Below, piece after piece: positions 1 through 8,063 of a stretch of DNA of 46,824 nt; the first letter of the stretch is position 1, and every line of letters starts with the position of its first letter. The stretch spans positions 1-46,824 of the forward strand of contig JAPLAU010000020.1 of the NCBI GenBank assembly GCA_026393115.1. The letters are read 5' to 3'. The notes below the pieces were generated by a model that searched no databases, was not told the DNA's origin, and worked only from the letters and a program-made list of their open reading frames with translations. This DNA is from Actinomycetota bacterium. GTDB taxonomy: Bacteria; Actinomycetota; Actinomycetes; S36-B12; CAIYMF01. Position numbers and translations under genes: made by a program.

Positions 1-139
1 CGAGACCAAGTACAACCGCCGCCGACGCCAACGCGCCCTGGGCAAACTCACCCCGGTCGAGTTTGAGATGATCTACCAAGCCGCAGACGCGGCGTAGGAA
101 CCATCAACCCCGAGTGTCAACCAAACCGGGGGCAGACCC
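1..139 (+). mobile_element. Right end of an IS3-family insertion sequence
   Basis: The window begins inside an insertion sequence. A transposase C-terminus reads through to a TAG stop at 95-97, followed by a short tail that includes TGTCAACCAAACCGGGGGCA (115-134), which has the look of a terminal inverted repeat. The element seems to end near 138-139, because from about 140 on the minus strand the sequence reads as the body of a different, truncated gene. The other end lies outside the window, so the exact boundary and any target duplication cannot be confirmed here. Confidence 0.75.
2..97 (+). CDS. IS3-family transposase, C-terminal 31 residues (partial)
   Basis: This is the tail of an integrase-core (rve) transposase, entering from the left edge in frame from base 2. 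The visible residues include YNRRRRQRALGKLTPVEFE, the typical end of IS3-family OrfB: the YN..RR(H/Q) stretch, an LG, and a TP.EFE motif. The catalytic DDE residues are upstream of the window. It belongs to the element whose right terminus lies at about 115-139 and which truncates the next gene. Confidence 0.8.
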   Translation, partial: ETKYNRRRRQRALGKLTPVEFEMIYQAADAA

Positions 140-403
140 AAACGCCACCGACTCCGAGTAAGGAATGAACCACATCGTTCCGCCCACGATGGCAGCGGTG
201 AAGAAGACCGAGCAGCCAACGACCAGGCCCATACCGAGACGCGAATGCAGTGGGGGATGAGGAATCTTTCCCAAGATGGCGCGAGCACGACGGAAGCGTT
301 TGGGTGACGGCTCAGCAGGCGCCACTGCCCCAATAGACGATGAATGATCGGTTGATCCAGTCCCGGCACCGGGTGCGTCGCCTTCTGGTTCATCCATTGT
401 CAT
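104..403 (-). pseudogene. Membrane-anchored protein truncated by the IS3 element
   Basis: This is the first gene downstream of ccmF, 68 bp after it on the same strand. It starts at ATG 403 or ATG 397; the second has better spacing from AGGTG. The product has an acidic, Ser/Ala/Pro-rich N-terminus (about 45 residues), a basic stretch (KRFRRARAILGK), and one membrane segment at about residues 57-80. It then runs into IS sequence and stops: the last dozen residues are encoded by the IS terminus. The original C-terminus is lost or lies beyond the element. Its place at the end of a ccm operon would fit a CcmG/CcmH-type factor or a NapC/NrfH-like anchored cytochrome, but no motif survives to decide. 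Confidence 0.6.
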
Positions 404-471
404 TCACCTACTTCCACAATCCTCCGCCGAGCCTCACGAATCAATGCACTTTCACGTGCAATGGATCACGA

Positions 472-3313
472 TCAACTCGCCGACGGCGATGGTGACTTCG
501 TCGCCAAGGAATCCAGATGCTGCTGAACTGACTTGGCTAATTCGGACTTCGGATCGATCCGCACAACCTCCAGCCACTGGGCCTTCGCCTTGGCTTCCTG
601 CGGGGGCTTCTGCGACAGATACAAGAACCCCAAGTCGTAGTGAGCCTCGGCGTTGTTGGGGTTGACGGCGATTGCCTTCTCCCATGCTGCTTGCGCTGTG
701 GCAACGTCACCCGCGTTGTAAGCAGCCGCACCGTAGGCAACCCACGCGGAGTCCTTCTTGGGGTCTACTTCCACGGACTTCTTATAGAAAGTCTGCGCAT
801 TCTTGAAGTCTCCGGAATTGAAGTAGAGATCACCCAACGCGAGAAGCGACGCGTAGTCCTTGGGGTTCGCCGCGATCTTCTGCATTAACGCCCCCACCGC
901 AGCTTGATCGACCGGCGTCGATGAAGGCGATGGTGAACTACTGGTGGGAGTGCCGCTGAAACCAGGCACCGCCGATCCGCGTGAATTACCGAGCGCATAG
1001 GCGCCAAGGAGCAGCGCGGCAACAGCCACCACCGCCCCGATGACATAGAGACCGGTGGGTCGCTGCGTGGCTTCGCCGGGTTCTACAGCGGCCGACGGTG
1101 GTTTCTGTCCTCCCGATGGCTTCACCGGTGCTGCGGCGGCCTGAGGCGACTGAACAACCTCAGTGGTCACCTTGCTGCGCGCCTGCTCGAGAAATGCGAC
1201 AACGTCGTCTTGTTTCGCATCCGCGCCACTCTTGGCCTTGGCCAACTCCTCTGCGCGGGAGACCAAATCAGCGACGGGGTCACCTGCAACCGCAGACGCA
1301 GTGCCCGTGCGTGCAGCGACGATCGCCGCATCCAGTAGAGCTGCCAGTTCGTCGTCGGTGGCCGACATGGTTGCTTCCTCCGCTTGGTCGTCGCGGCGAC
1401 GTCGCCGCGGAATGGCAAACAAGACGCCACCAAGTGCGAGCAGACTGCCGCCTACCCAAATCCAGATGACGCCTGGGTTGTCGTAAACAGTGAGCACTGC
1501 AAACTCAGAACCCACCGTGCCGTCAGCTTCGTCAACCACCACGTAGATGTCGCGGAAGGCATTTGACAGAATGCCGACCTGCGCGTGCAGTTGTTCAGCG
1601 TTGGTGAACTGCTCGAGTTTGGGTTCGACTGTGCCGAGCGGATTACCGCTCTCGCTCGCAAGCTGAACCACGGCAGTGAACGAATCGCGATCTGGGAAGC
1701 GTTGAACATCAACGGTTTTGAGAGTTACTGACTGTCCAGCAATTGTTTCGGTCTTGCCCAGCGCGATCTTGCCCTGACCCTGCACTTGGAATGCAACGTT
1801 GATGGCCACAGCGGACAGTAGGACGACCAAACCCACGTGACCCACGTATGGACCTGAGGCACGAATGGCGCCCCACACCGGAGATTGGTCGTTTTCGTAT
1901 GCATCGCGCAGCCTCGGTCGCGCTTTATGAATCACTGTCAAGACCGAGAGCACGGCAAGCGTGATGACGATCGCGACGCCGGGGTTAGCTCCATGCGTCA
2001 GCACCATGATGCCGCCGAACACCACGACCGCGACGAGAACCCGCATCACGATTTCGCGTGCCCGATTCTCAACGTCCTGACCGGGCAGAAGAGGTGATAT
2101 CGCGAACAGCAGCAGAATCAACAGTGCTAACGGAGTGATCACCACGCGGAAGAAGCCCGGAGTGACCGCAATTTCCTGACCGGAAATCAACCGCGCGAAC
2201 AGCGGGTAGAGCGTGCCCCAGAGAACGACAACGGTGATGATGACGAGAAGCGCCAGCAGAATCAGTTGTCCGAGCCAGCCATGACCTCGCCGTTCTGGGT
2301 CACGCAGTCGCAACATCGGAAGCCGCCACACCACGAGCGCCCCGCAGGCGATCACAATCAACGAAATTGCGGTGCCCAAAATGGCACCCATGTTCGACTC
2401 ACCGAAGGCGTGCACCGACGAGATCACACCGGAGCGAGTGAGGAAGGTGCCGAAGAGAACCAAGTTGAAAGTGGTCATCACTGTGATGACCGAGGCAAGA
2501 CGCAACCGAGGTAGCCCGCGATAGGTCATCCCTGTGTGCAGCAAGATCGTGCCGGTGAGCCACGGCAGCAGTGAGGCATTCTCAACGGGGTCCCACGCCC
2601 AATAACCACCCCAGCCGAGCTCGGCGTACGCCCAACGAGCGCCGAGGACAATTCCGGCCGTGAGCGCAACCCACGAGATCACGTTCCAACGGTTGGCAAC
2701 CTTGACCCACGGGCCGCTGGTCTGGCCGGCCAGCAACGCGCCGACCACGATGGCAATCGGAATCGTGTACAGCACATACCCGGCGTACAGAGCGAGAGGG
2801 TGAATGATCTGCAGCGGGTCTTGCAGAAGTGGGTTGAGACCCATGCCGTCTGTTGTGATCTGCGTGGCAGCCGCGAAAGGGGGTAGAGACGAATGCCACC
2901 AGCCCGCTGAAAAGTCCGGTCACCACAGCGAATACCGCCGTGGTGTACGTCGACATTTCCCAGCCCTTGATGCGGTTCTGGTAGGTGATCCACGCAGCGC
3001 AAAGCGAGGCTAACCACGCCCACAGCAGTAGTGATCCCCCCTGACCGGCCCACATCGCACCCACGCGGTAGAAGGTGCTCAGGGTTGACGAGGTGTACTC
3101 ACCGACGTACTGAAGTGAAAAGTCACCGATGATCAGGGCCAGCTGCAGGACTGCCACGGCAACGCTGAGCGCTAGTGCTGCAGCGTAGGTACCGTACTCA
3201 GCACCCTTGATGCGACCAGGGGACGTGGAGCGCGCCGCCACCACCGACACGACGATCGTGTAGATAACTGCTGCAATCGCAACGAGGACAGCGACGCTCC
3301 CGATGGCACCCAT
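472..3313 (-). CDS. ccmF: CcmF heme lyase fused to a CcmI-like TPR domain; interrupted by one frameshift
   Basis: CcmF is the heme-ligating core of System I cytochrome c maturation, joining heme to apocytochromes on the outer face of the membrane. The N-terminal part (about 146 residues from ATG 3313) has the WAGQGGSLLLWAW motif and many membrane segments. The frame then changes by one base in the homopolymer AAAGGGGG at 2876-2883, and the rest continues in another frame with the tryptophan-rich motif WGGYWAWDPVENASLLPW. Removing one base gives about 648 CcmF residues, normal for the family. The frame continues without a stop into about 297 further residues: an acidic/Ala-rich segment, a membrane helix and three TPR-like repeats ending in Ser/Pro. 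These resemble CcmI (CycH). The frameshift may be a sequencing error in the homopolymer or a real lesion. It starts 2 nt after ccmD. Confidence 0.85.
1366..1381 (-). promoter_or_regulatory. Internal ribosome binding site and ATG inside the ccmF fusion
   Basis: On the minus strand GGAGG (1381-1377) lies 8 nt before an in-frame ATG (1368-1366) that begins MSATDDELAALL. This falls exactly where normal CcmF length ends and the CcmI-like half begins. A separate 297-residue CcmI-like protein could therefore be made from 472-1368 as well as the fusion. Translation from this site is inferred, not shown. Confidence 0.5.
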
Positions 3314-3315
3314 GA

Positions 3316-3465
3316 TCAGTTGCCACTTCCCTTGACTTTGCGCAACGTCGTCTCAAGACGCGATGCCTTCTGCTTGAGGTAAATCCAGTAACCGCCGTAG
3401 AGCACCACAGCGAGTCCGTATCCGACGGCCAACATCACCGGCCCGTTGACTTCAGCGCCACTCAT
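3316..3465 (-). CDS. ccmD: CcmD-like small membrane protein (49 aa)
   Basis: CcmD is a small single-span protein that helps release holo-CcmE from the CcmABC complex. This 49-residue product has one membrane helix (about residues 10-30, VMLAVGYGLAVVLYGGYWIY) followed by a basic tail (KQKASRLETTLRKVKG), the usual CcmD layout. It starts at ATG 3465, overlapping the ccmC stop as ATGA, and ends 2 nt before ccmF, so it is translationally coupled inside the ccm operon. A longer reading of the frame exists, but the coupling to ccmC supports this start. The call rests on size, topology and position, because CcmD sequences are poorly conserved. Confidence 0.75.
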   Translation of the reverse strand: MSGAEVNGPVMLAVGYGLAVVLYGGYWIYLKQKASRLETTLRKVKGSGN

Positions 3466-4187
3466 TTCGCTACCTCCCGCTTGATCTGCTGTTCGAGGTC
3501 GTTCACGTTGAATCGAAGGCGCACGAAGTACACATACACGAGCGTCATTGCGACGAGTCCCACCGTGAGCGCCACGATCATCATTCCGGGCAACTGAGGG
3601 CCTTGTTCGGTGATGATGACCTGTTCGGGATGCAGGGTGCGCCACCACTTCACCGACAGGTAGACGATCGGCACGTCAAGGAAAGCGACGATGCCCAGCA
3701 CCGCTGAGAAGCGCGCCTTGCGCGAAGGATCGGGAACATAGGCACGCAGTGCCACGTAAGCCAGGTACAACAGCCACAACACCAACACCGATGTCAGTCG
3801 CGGTTCCCAGGTCCAGAACACACCCCAGATGGCCTTGCCCCACAACATTCCGGTGACAAGCACCACGGTGGTGAAAAGCAGACCTACCTCCGCCGAAGCG
3901 CCCGCATACGCATCCCAGCGCATATTGCGGCTCACGAGGAATGCGATAGAGCCGGCAAAGACCACGAAGAAGGCAAGCGCGGCAATCCACGCGGACGCTA
4001 CATGCACGTAGAAGATGCGCTGAACAGATCCTTGGATGCTGTCTTCAGGTGCATAGAAGAACGATGCGTATGCGAATGCAACGATCGCCACGGCAGTTGC
4101 GATACCGAGCCACTTCGTCGTTCGTTGGGCGGACGAGTGCGCCGCCGTCGGTTCAGCGACCGACTCTGGGGCTGCCTGCTGGGTCAT
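3462..4187 (-). CDS. ccmC: CcmC heme-handling membrane protein
   Basis: CcmC presents heme to the chaperone CcmE on the outer side of the membrane. The 241-residue product has about six membrane segments and the tryptophan-rich heme-handling motif at IWGVFWTWEPRLTSVLVLW, with a His in an early outer loop (FYVHVASAW). Length and motif match the family. The start chosen is ATG 4187, just downstream of the ccmAB stop (5 nt gap); an upstream in-frame extension would overlap ccmAB and carries no membrane-protein features. It overlaps ccmD by ATGA. Confidence 0.9.
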   Translation of the reverse strand: MTQQAAPESVAEPTAAHSSAQRTTKWLGIATAVAIVAFAYASFFYAPEDSIQGSVQRIFYVHVASAWIAALAFFVVFAGSIAFLVSRNMRWDAYAGASAEVGLLFTTVVLVTGMLWGKAIWGVFWTWEPRLTSVLVLWLLYLAYVALRAYVPDPSRKARFSAVLGIVAFLDVPIVYLSVKWWRTLHPEQVIITEQGPQLPGMMIVALTVGLVAMTLVYVYFVRLRFNVNDLEQQIKREVAK

Positions 4188-4192
4188 GTCAT

Positions 4193-5647
4193 TCACTCCT
4201 CGATCACGTAACTGAACATGGCGATCGCTGCGAGCAGCACCATGATGTCGAACCCGGCCAGGATGCCGAGCCATTGCCACACCGATGTCGAATCTCCGGC
4301 GCCGAGTGCAAGGCGCGTCAACTCAACTGATCCCACCATCAGCGGAATCACTACGGGCATCACCAGAATCGGCAGCATCGACTCCCCCAGTCGAGAACCG
4401 ACGGCAATACCCGAGAACAAACTGGCCACCGTTACCAATCCCAGAGTGCCCAGTGCCACCGTGCCAATCAGGGCCAAGGGATTCGAGCCCTGCCCATCGC
4501 TGGTCATCATCACCAAGAACAACGGAATGATGACCACATCAACGACCGCCATCAGAACCAGGCTCGCCAGTGCCTTTCCGATGAATACTGATTCGCGCGG
4601 AGCAGGCGAGAGTAAGAGTCCCTCGATACCGCGGTCGGCCGATTCGCGAGCCATAGTGCGGCCAACACCGAGCAGCACCGCAAACAGGATGCTGATCCAC
4701 AGCACGCCGGTGGCGGCTCCTGCTGACGCGGCCGCGCCTGTGGGCATGGTGAAGCTCGCGGTCACGAGCACCGCGAGAGCGAACAATCCCGCCGAGCCGA
4801 TGACGTCGCGGGTACGAAATTCAACCCGCAGATCCTTGGCGGCGATCGCCAGCGCTGCGCGAAAGAGTTTGGGAGGGGTCGTCAGCGTTGGCCGCGTGAA
4901 GGCAGGCGCTTGGACCGGAGCCGGAGCTATCTCACGGGTTGGAAGGGGCAGTTCACGATCAACGGCCACGGTGCGGTTTTCGAGCAAGATGAGCCGACGC
5001 GGGCCGGCCTCAGCAACGGAGCGATCATGCGTGGTCATGACGACGGTGCGCCCCGAGGCTACAAGCGCGTCGAGCACCGTGAGCAATCGATCGGACGACT
5101 CTTCATCAAGCCCCGTGAACGGCTCGTCAAGCAACACAATGCGTGGGCCATGAAGCAACGCCCGGGCCAGGGTGAGCCGCTGGCGATTACCTCTCGAAAG
5201 TACTCCTGCGGGTCGATCGAGGATGCCGTCGAGGTCGAGCAGTTCGGACAGCGCCGCGATTGCGCTGGCGGGATCGGTCACCCCGAACAGTCGCGCGTGG
5301 AATTCTAGGTTTTCGCGACCGGTGAGGTCGGGGTAGAGGAGGGACTCGTGCGATACGAAACCCACGCGACGACGAAGTCCAGGGCCGGCGCGACGCAGAT
5401 CGACTCCGGCGATGGAGACTGACCCCTCCGTCGGAACCGAAAGCCCCGCACACATGCGCAGGAGCGTGGTTTTCCCCACACCATTGGAACCCATGAGGGC
5501 GACGTACTCGCCCTCCTCAATGGTGAGTGACACATTGGAAAGGACTCGCGTCCAGCCGAACTCCTTACCGAGCCCCTCGACCACGAGGGTGGTGGGGACT
5601 GCCGATGGCGAGCGGCTTTCGACCTCGCGAGACGCAAGCGCGGTCAT
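4193..5647 (-). CDS. ccmA: CcmA-CcmB fusion: heme-exporter-type ABC ATPase plus permease
   Basis: CcmA and CcmB form the ABC transporter that drives release of heme-loaded CcmE. Here both are one 484-residue polypeptide. The N-terminal half is an ATPase with Walker A GSNGVGKTT, signature LSRGNRQRLTLARALL and Walker B RIVLLDEPFTGLD, plus the switch His in MTTHD. After a Pro-rich linker comes a permease with about six membrane segments beginning AKDLRVEFRTRD, a CcmB-type start, and including the CcmB-like stretch ESADRGIEGLLLSPAPRES. The start at ATG 5647 overlaps the ccmE stop as TGATG. An in-frame extension of 19 residues upstream would overlap ccmE and is unlikely. Confidence 0.9.
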   Translation of the reverse strand: MTALASREVESRSPSAVPTTLVVEGLGKEFGWTRVLSNVSLTIEEGEYVALMGSNGVGKTTLLRMCAGLSVPTEGSVSIAGVDLRRAGPGLRRRVGFVSHESLLYPDLTGRENLEFHARLFGVTDPASAIAALSELLDLDGILDRPAGVLSRGNRQRLTLARALLHGPRIVLLDEPFTGLDEESSDRLLTVLDALVASGRTVVMTTHDRSVAEAGPRRLILLENRTVAVDRELPLPTREIAPAPVQAPAFTRPTLTTPPKLFRAALAIAAKDLRVEFRTRDVIGSAGLFALAVLVTASFTMPTGAAASAGAATGVLWISILFAVLLGVGRTMARESADRGIEGLLLSPAPRESVFIGKALASLVLMAVVDVVIIPLFLVMMTSDGQGSNPLALIGTVALGTLGLVTVASLFSGIAVGSRLGESMLPILVMPVVIPLMVGSVELTRLALGAGDSTSVWQWLGILAGFDIMVLLAAIAMFSYVIEE

Positions 5648-6051
5648 CACGAACCATCCGTTGCCGCCGCCGCAGGGCTGGCCGTCTGGAACTTGGAAGG
5701 GCACTTGGCAAGCAAGTTGGTGGCAACAAAGGTGCCGTCAGTTCCAAGTGAGCCCTCGGCCACCATCTGCGTTCCTGGCTTCGAGGCAGTGGTGAGAGCC
5801 GTGGTTGCGCCGCCCCGATAGATAACCGGCACCGACGTCTTACCGTCAGTGATCTTGAATACGGTCGCGCCTGCGGCGTCTCGCCCTACCGAGCTGATGA
5901 CCAGTTGCCCAGCAAGGCGCACAGGCTCACTCGAATGGGCAGAGACGACCTCCGTGGGTGTGCGGTAGTACAACACAGAGCCGCCCACCATGCTGATGGC
6001 CGCGAATCCCAGTCCCACAGCCACAACAAGGCCGAGGAAGACCCACAGCAC
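5647..6051 (-). CDS. ccmE: CcmE heme chaperone, CxxxF variant
   Basis: CcmE is a membrane-anchored periplasmic-side chaperone that binds heme covalently and hands it to CcmF. The product has an N-terminal anchor (about residues 3-26), the family motif YYRTPTEV, and an OB-fold-like beta-rich body. Classical CcmE binds heme through a His in an HxxxY motif; this protein instead has CPSKF near its C-terminus (C117, F121), so it belongs to the Cys-type group, with Phe where Tyr is usual. The start GTG 6051 is uncertain: there is no clear ribosome binding site, and an ATG at 6095 that would give a basic N-terminus (MRRIRRSVK) is out of frame by one base, so a second indel is possible. It is the first gene of the leftward ccm operon. 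Confidence 0.85.
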   Translation of the reverse strand: MLWVFLGLVVAVGLGFAAISMVGGSVLYYRTPTEVVSAHSSEPVRLAGQLVISSVGRDAAGATVFKITDGKTSVPVIYRGGATTALTTASKPGTQMVAEGSLGTDGTFVATNLLAKCPSKFQTASPAAAATDGS

Positions 6052-6075
6052 AATTCGCGAACGGCGGGCTTGACA
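6049..6075 (+). promoter_or_regulatory. Cramped divergent start region between ccmE and the TPR operon
   Basis: CACAAT (6049-6054) could be a -10 box for the rightward operon, with TTG 6070 as start. The same TTG opens a perfect -35-like TTGACA (6070-6075). Only 18 bp separate the two proposed start codons (6051 and 6070), so any promoter for either gene must overlap the coding sequence of the other. The assignments are tentative. Confidence 0.3.
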
Positions 6076-7002
6076 CTCCGGCGGATCCTGCGCATTTTAA
6101 TTATCTGCGCCGTCGCTCTGCTCGCCGTGTTCGCAGTGGTCTTTTATCTTGGTCAGCGAGCAAACTCGGGACCGACCATCCCCGATCGCGCCGTGACAGC
6201 CGCGGAACAAGCTGTGCGCGATGACCCCAACAACGTCAATGCCCGACTTGGCCTCGCCTCGGCATATCTGGCGAGTAACCGAAAAGACGAAGCGCTCACC
6301 CAGTACCGAACGATTCTCGAAGCAGAGCCCGCGAATCGCGATGCGCTCCTTGCCTCCGGCAAACTGGCTTACCAATCCAAGGACTTCGCAACCGCCCGCG
6401 ACCTCTTCGGCCGCATGCTCAAAGTGTCAGGCGGCGAGGAGTTTTCTGCCGCCGATCCGCAGATCGAGGAAGCCGAGTACTACTTCGGCCTGACCGAACT
6501 CGATTCGGGAAACGTGCCCGCCGCGATCAAACATCTGCAGGCAGCCCTAAGAATCGACAAGACCGATGCCGACGCGTGGAACACCCTCGCTGGCGCACAG
6601 GTCAAACAGGGCGACTATAAGTCGGCAGTCGCGTCGTACCAACAAGCAGTGCGATTCATTCCTTCGGGATGGTGCGAGCCCTACAACGGCATGGTCGTTG
6701 CTTACACGAGTCTCAAGGACACCGCCGGTATCGACTATGCCCAAGGGATGGCGTCCTTCTGCGATGGAGACAGCAAGGCTGGCATGGAATCACTTGCGAA
6801 GGTCACCACAGGGCCCCTCGCTGTTCCCGCCATGCTGGGTTTGGGTCTGGCCGCCGAGTCACAAGACGATGTCGCTGTTGCGGCCGGGTGGTTCAAGAAG
6901 GTACTCAAGGCTGACCCCACCAACATCACCGCCCGAACAGCGCTCGCCCGTCTCGGCGCCACCGCCGCGGCCTCACCGTCGGCCTCGGGAGGTAAGTCAT
7001 GA
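6070..7002 (+). CDS. Membrane-anchored TPR protein of the cytochrome operon
   Basis: The 310-residue product has a basic N-terminus and one membrane segment (about residues 8-27, ILIICAVALLAVFAVVFYL). A TPR array follows on the outer side: clear repeats begin near NVNARLGLASAYLASNRKDEA, NRDALLASGKLAYQSKDFAT and TDADAWNTLAGAQVKQGDYK. TPR proteins of this shape (CcmI, NrfG) hold apocytochromes for heme attachment. It is first in a three-gene operon ending with an octaheme cytochrome, so a role as apocytochrome chaperone or complex scaffold is inferred. The TTG start is chosen because it precedes the charged residues of the anchor; GTG 6127 would delete most of it. It overlaps the next gene by ATGA. 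Confidence 0.75.
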   Translation: MTLRRILRILIICAVALLAVFAVVFYLGQRANSGPTIPDRAVTAAEQAVRDDPNNVNARLGLASAYLASNRKDEALTQYRTILEAEPANRDALLASGKLAYQSKDFATARDLFGRMLKVSGGEEFSAADPQIEEAEYYFGLTELDSGNVPAAIKHLQAALRIDKTDADAWNTLAGAQVKQGDYKSAVASYQQAVRFIPSGWCEPYNGMVVAYTSLKDTAGIDYAQGMASFCDGDSKAGMESLAKVTTGPLAVPAMLGLGLAAESQDDVAVAAGWFKKVLKADPTNITARTALARLGATAAASPSASGGKS

Positions 7003-8063
7003 GCGACGATGTCGCGGTCACCGAAAGCCTCGAACCAGACCAAGAAGTTGTCGAAGGCGCGACAGTTGCTGAAGGCGCGACAGTTGCCGAAGCAGGCATG
7101 AGCCGCCGCACGCTCATCATCTTGATTTGCGTGGCGGCTGGCGTTCTCGCACTCCTCGGTTTGGCGCTCGCGTGGTACGTAATTACTGGCAAGTCCCCCA
7201 CCCAGATCCCTGGGCTGAGTAAGGAGATCCCCCCGCACTACTCGCGCGCTATCTATGACGTCAGCGCGCCCCTCGGTGTTGCCCTTGACGAGAAGAACGA
7301 CCGGGTCTACATCACGCAGTCGTCGGGCGATCGCAAGGTCGCGATCTTCACCCTCGATGGCACCCGCGTCGGAAATCTGCCAACACCTGGCAATGCCAAG
7401 GTGGCGCACATGCCGATTTACGTGGCAGTCGATCCGCTCACCCAAGACGTGTTCGTGACTGACCGCGCCGCCGCAGCGCTCTACCAATACGACTCGTCCG
7501 GCAATTACCTGCGCACCGTTATTCCGCGCGGAGTTGCCAAGTGGAACCCAATGGCGCTGTGTTTCGACACCAGCGGATTGCTCTACGTCTCCGACGTGAG
7601 CGGCAAGATCCCCGTGATCTACCAGATGAGGACCGACGGCGAAGTCATCCGCAAACTCGGCGCGAAAGACAAGCTCTCTTTTGTTAACGGCTTAGTCGTT
7701 CAATCCAACGGAACCCTCGCGGTTGCCGATTCGAACAACGGCCGCGTGCTCATCTACGGCGCCTCGCCTGAGGCCGAAGGCGGACTTGCTCGCGGCAAGG
7801 CTGACGCTCCTCTCGGCCTTCCCCGCGGTCTCGCGGTTGATGACCGAGAGCGGCTCTACGTCGTCGATACCGTCAACCAAATAGTTCGGGTGTACCTGCC
7901 CGCCGATGACGGAACGCCGATTCCGGTCTACGCGTTCTCCTTTGGAGGGCAAGGAACTGCGGACGGAGCGTTCGAGTATCCCAATGGGATAGCCGTGACG
8001 AGTCGCAACCAGCTCTTCATCACAGATCGAGGAAACAATCGTGTGCAGGTCTGGAGTTACTGA
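6999..8063 (+). CDS. Membrane-anchored NHL-repeat beta-propeller protein
   Basis: The 354-residue protein has an acidic N-terminus of about 35 residues, a membrane segment at about 39-62, and then repeated NHL-type blades. Examples are PLGVALDEKNDRVYITQSSG, LPRGLAVDDRERLYVVDTVN and YPNGIAVTSRNQLFITDRGN, each with the PxGIAV...G.LYV.D..N.R pattern; about six blades fit. The start is ATG 6999 with GGGAGG 7 nt upstream, overlapping the TPR stop. The propeller would lie outside the membrane. No catalytic residues are evident, so a binding or scaffolding role for the cytochrome encoded next is inferred. An 18-bp direct repeat near 7055-7090 duplicates EGATVA. Confidence 0.85.
   Translation: MSDDVAVTESLEPDQEVVEGATVAEGATVAEAGMSRRTLIILICVAAGVLALLGLALAWYVITGKSPTQIPGLSKEIPPHYSRAIYDVSAPLGVALDEKNDRVYITQSSGDRKVAIFTLDGTRVGNLPTPGNAKVAHMPIYVAVDPLTQDVFVTDRAAAALYQYDSSGNYLRTVIPRGVAKWNPMALCFDTSGLLYVSDVSGKIPVIYQMRTDGEVIRKLGAKDKLSFVNGLVVQSNGTLAVADSNNGRVLIYGASPEAEGGLARGKADAPLGLPRGLAVDDRERLYVVDTVNQIVRVYLPADDGTPIPVYAFSFGGQGTADGAFEYPNGIAVTSRNQLFITDRGNNRVQVWSY
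7055..7090 (+). repeat. 18-bp tandem duplication in the NHL gene
   Basis: Two adjacent copies of an 18-base unit containing GGCGCGACAGTTGC encode EGATVA-EGATVA in the cytoplasmic N-terminus of the propeller protein. They differ at one wobble base. The unit is in frame, so copy-number change would not break the gene. Confidence 0.7.

Noticed and set aside
443-458. Hairpin TGCAC-TTTCAC-GTGCA as terminator after ccmF
   Set aside because: The stem is only 5 bp with no T-run, and the next gene is on the same strand.
4218-5153. A 311-codon open frame on the + strand opposite ccmAB
   Set aside because: Ser/Thr/Arg-rich composition with no domain; it is antisense to a clear ABC transporter gene. 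Long antisense frames are common in GC-rich DNA.
5905-6069. Extended N-terminus of the TPR protein back to 5905
   Set aside because: The extra 55 residues are His/Arg-rich, lie inside ccmE, and precede a good basic-plus-hydrophobic membrane anchor that starts at TTG 6070.
6735-7487. A 250-codon frame on the minus strand over the TPR/NHL junction
   Set aside because: It overlaps two coupled genes with clear repeats and has no motif of its own.
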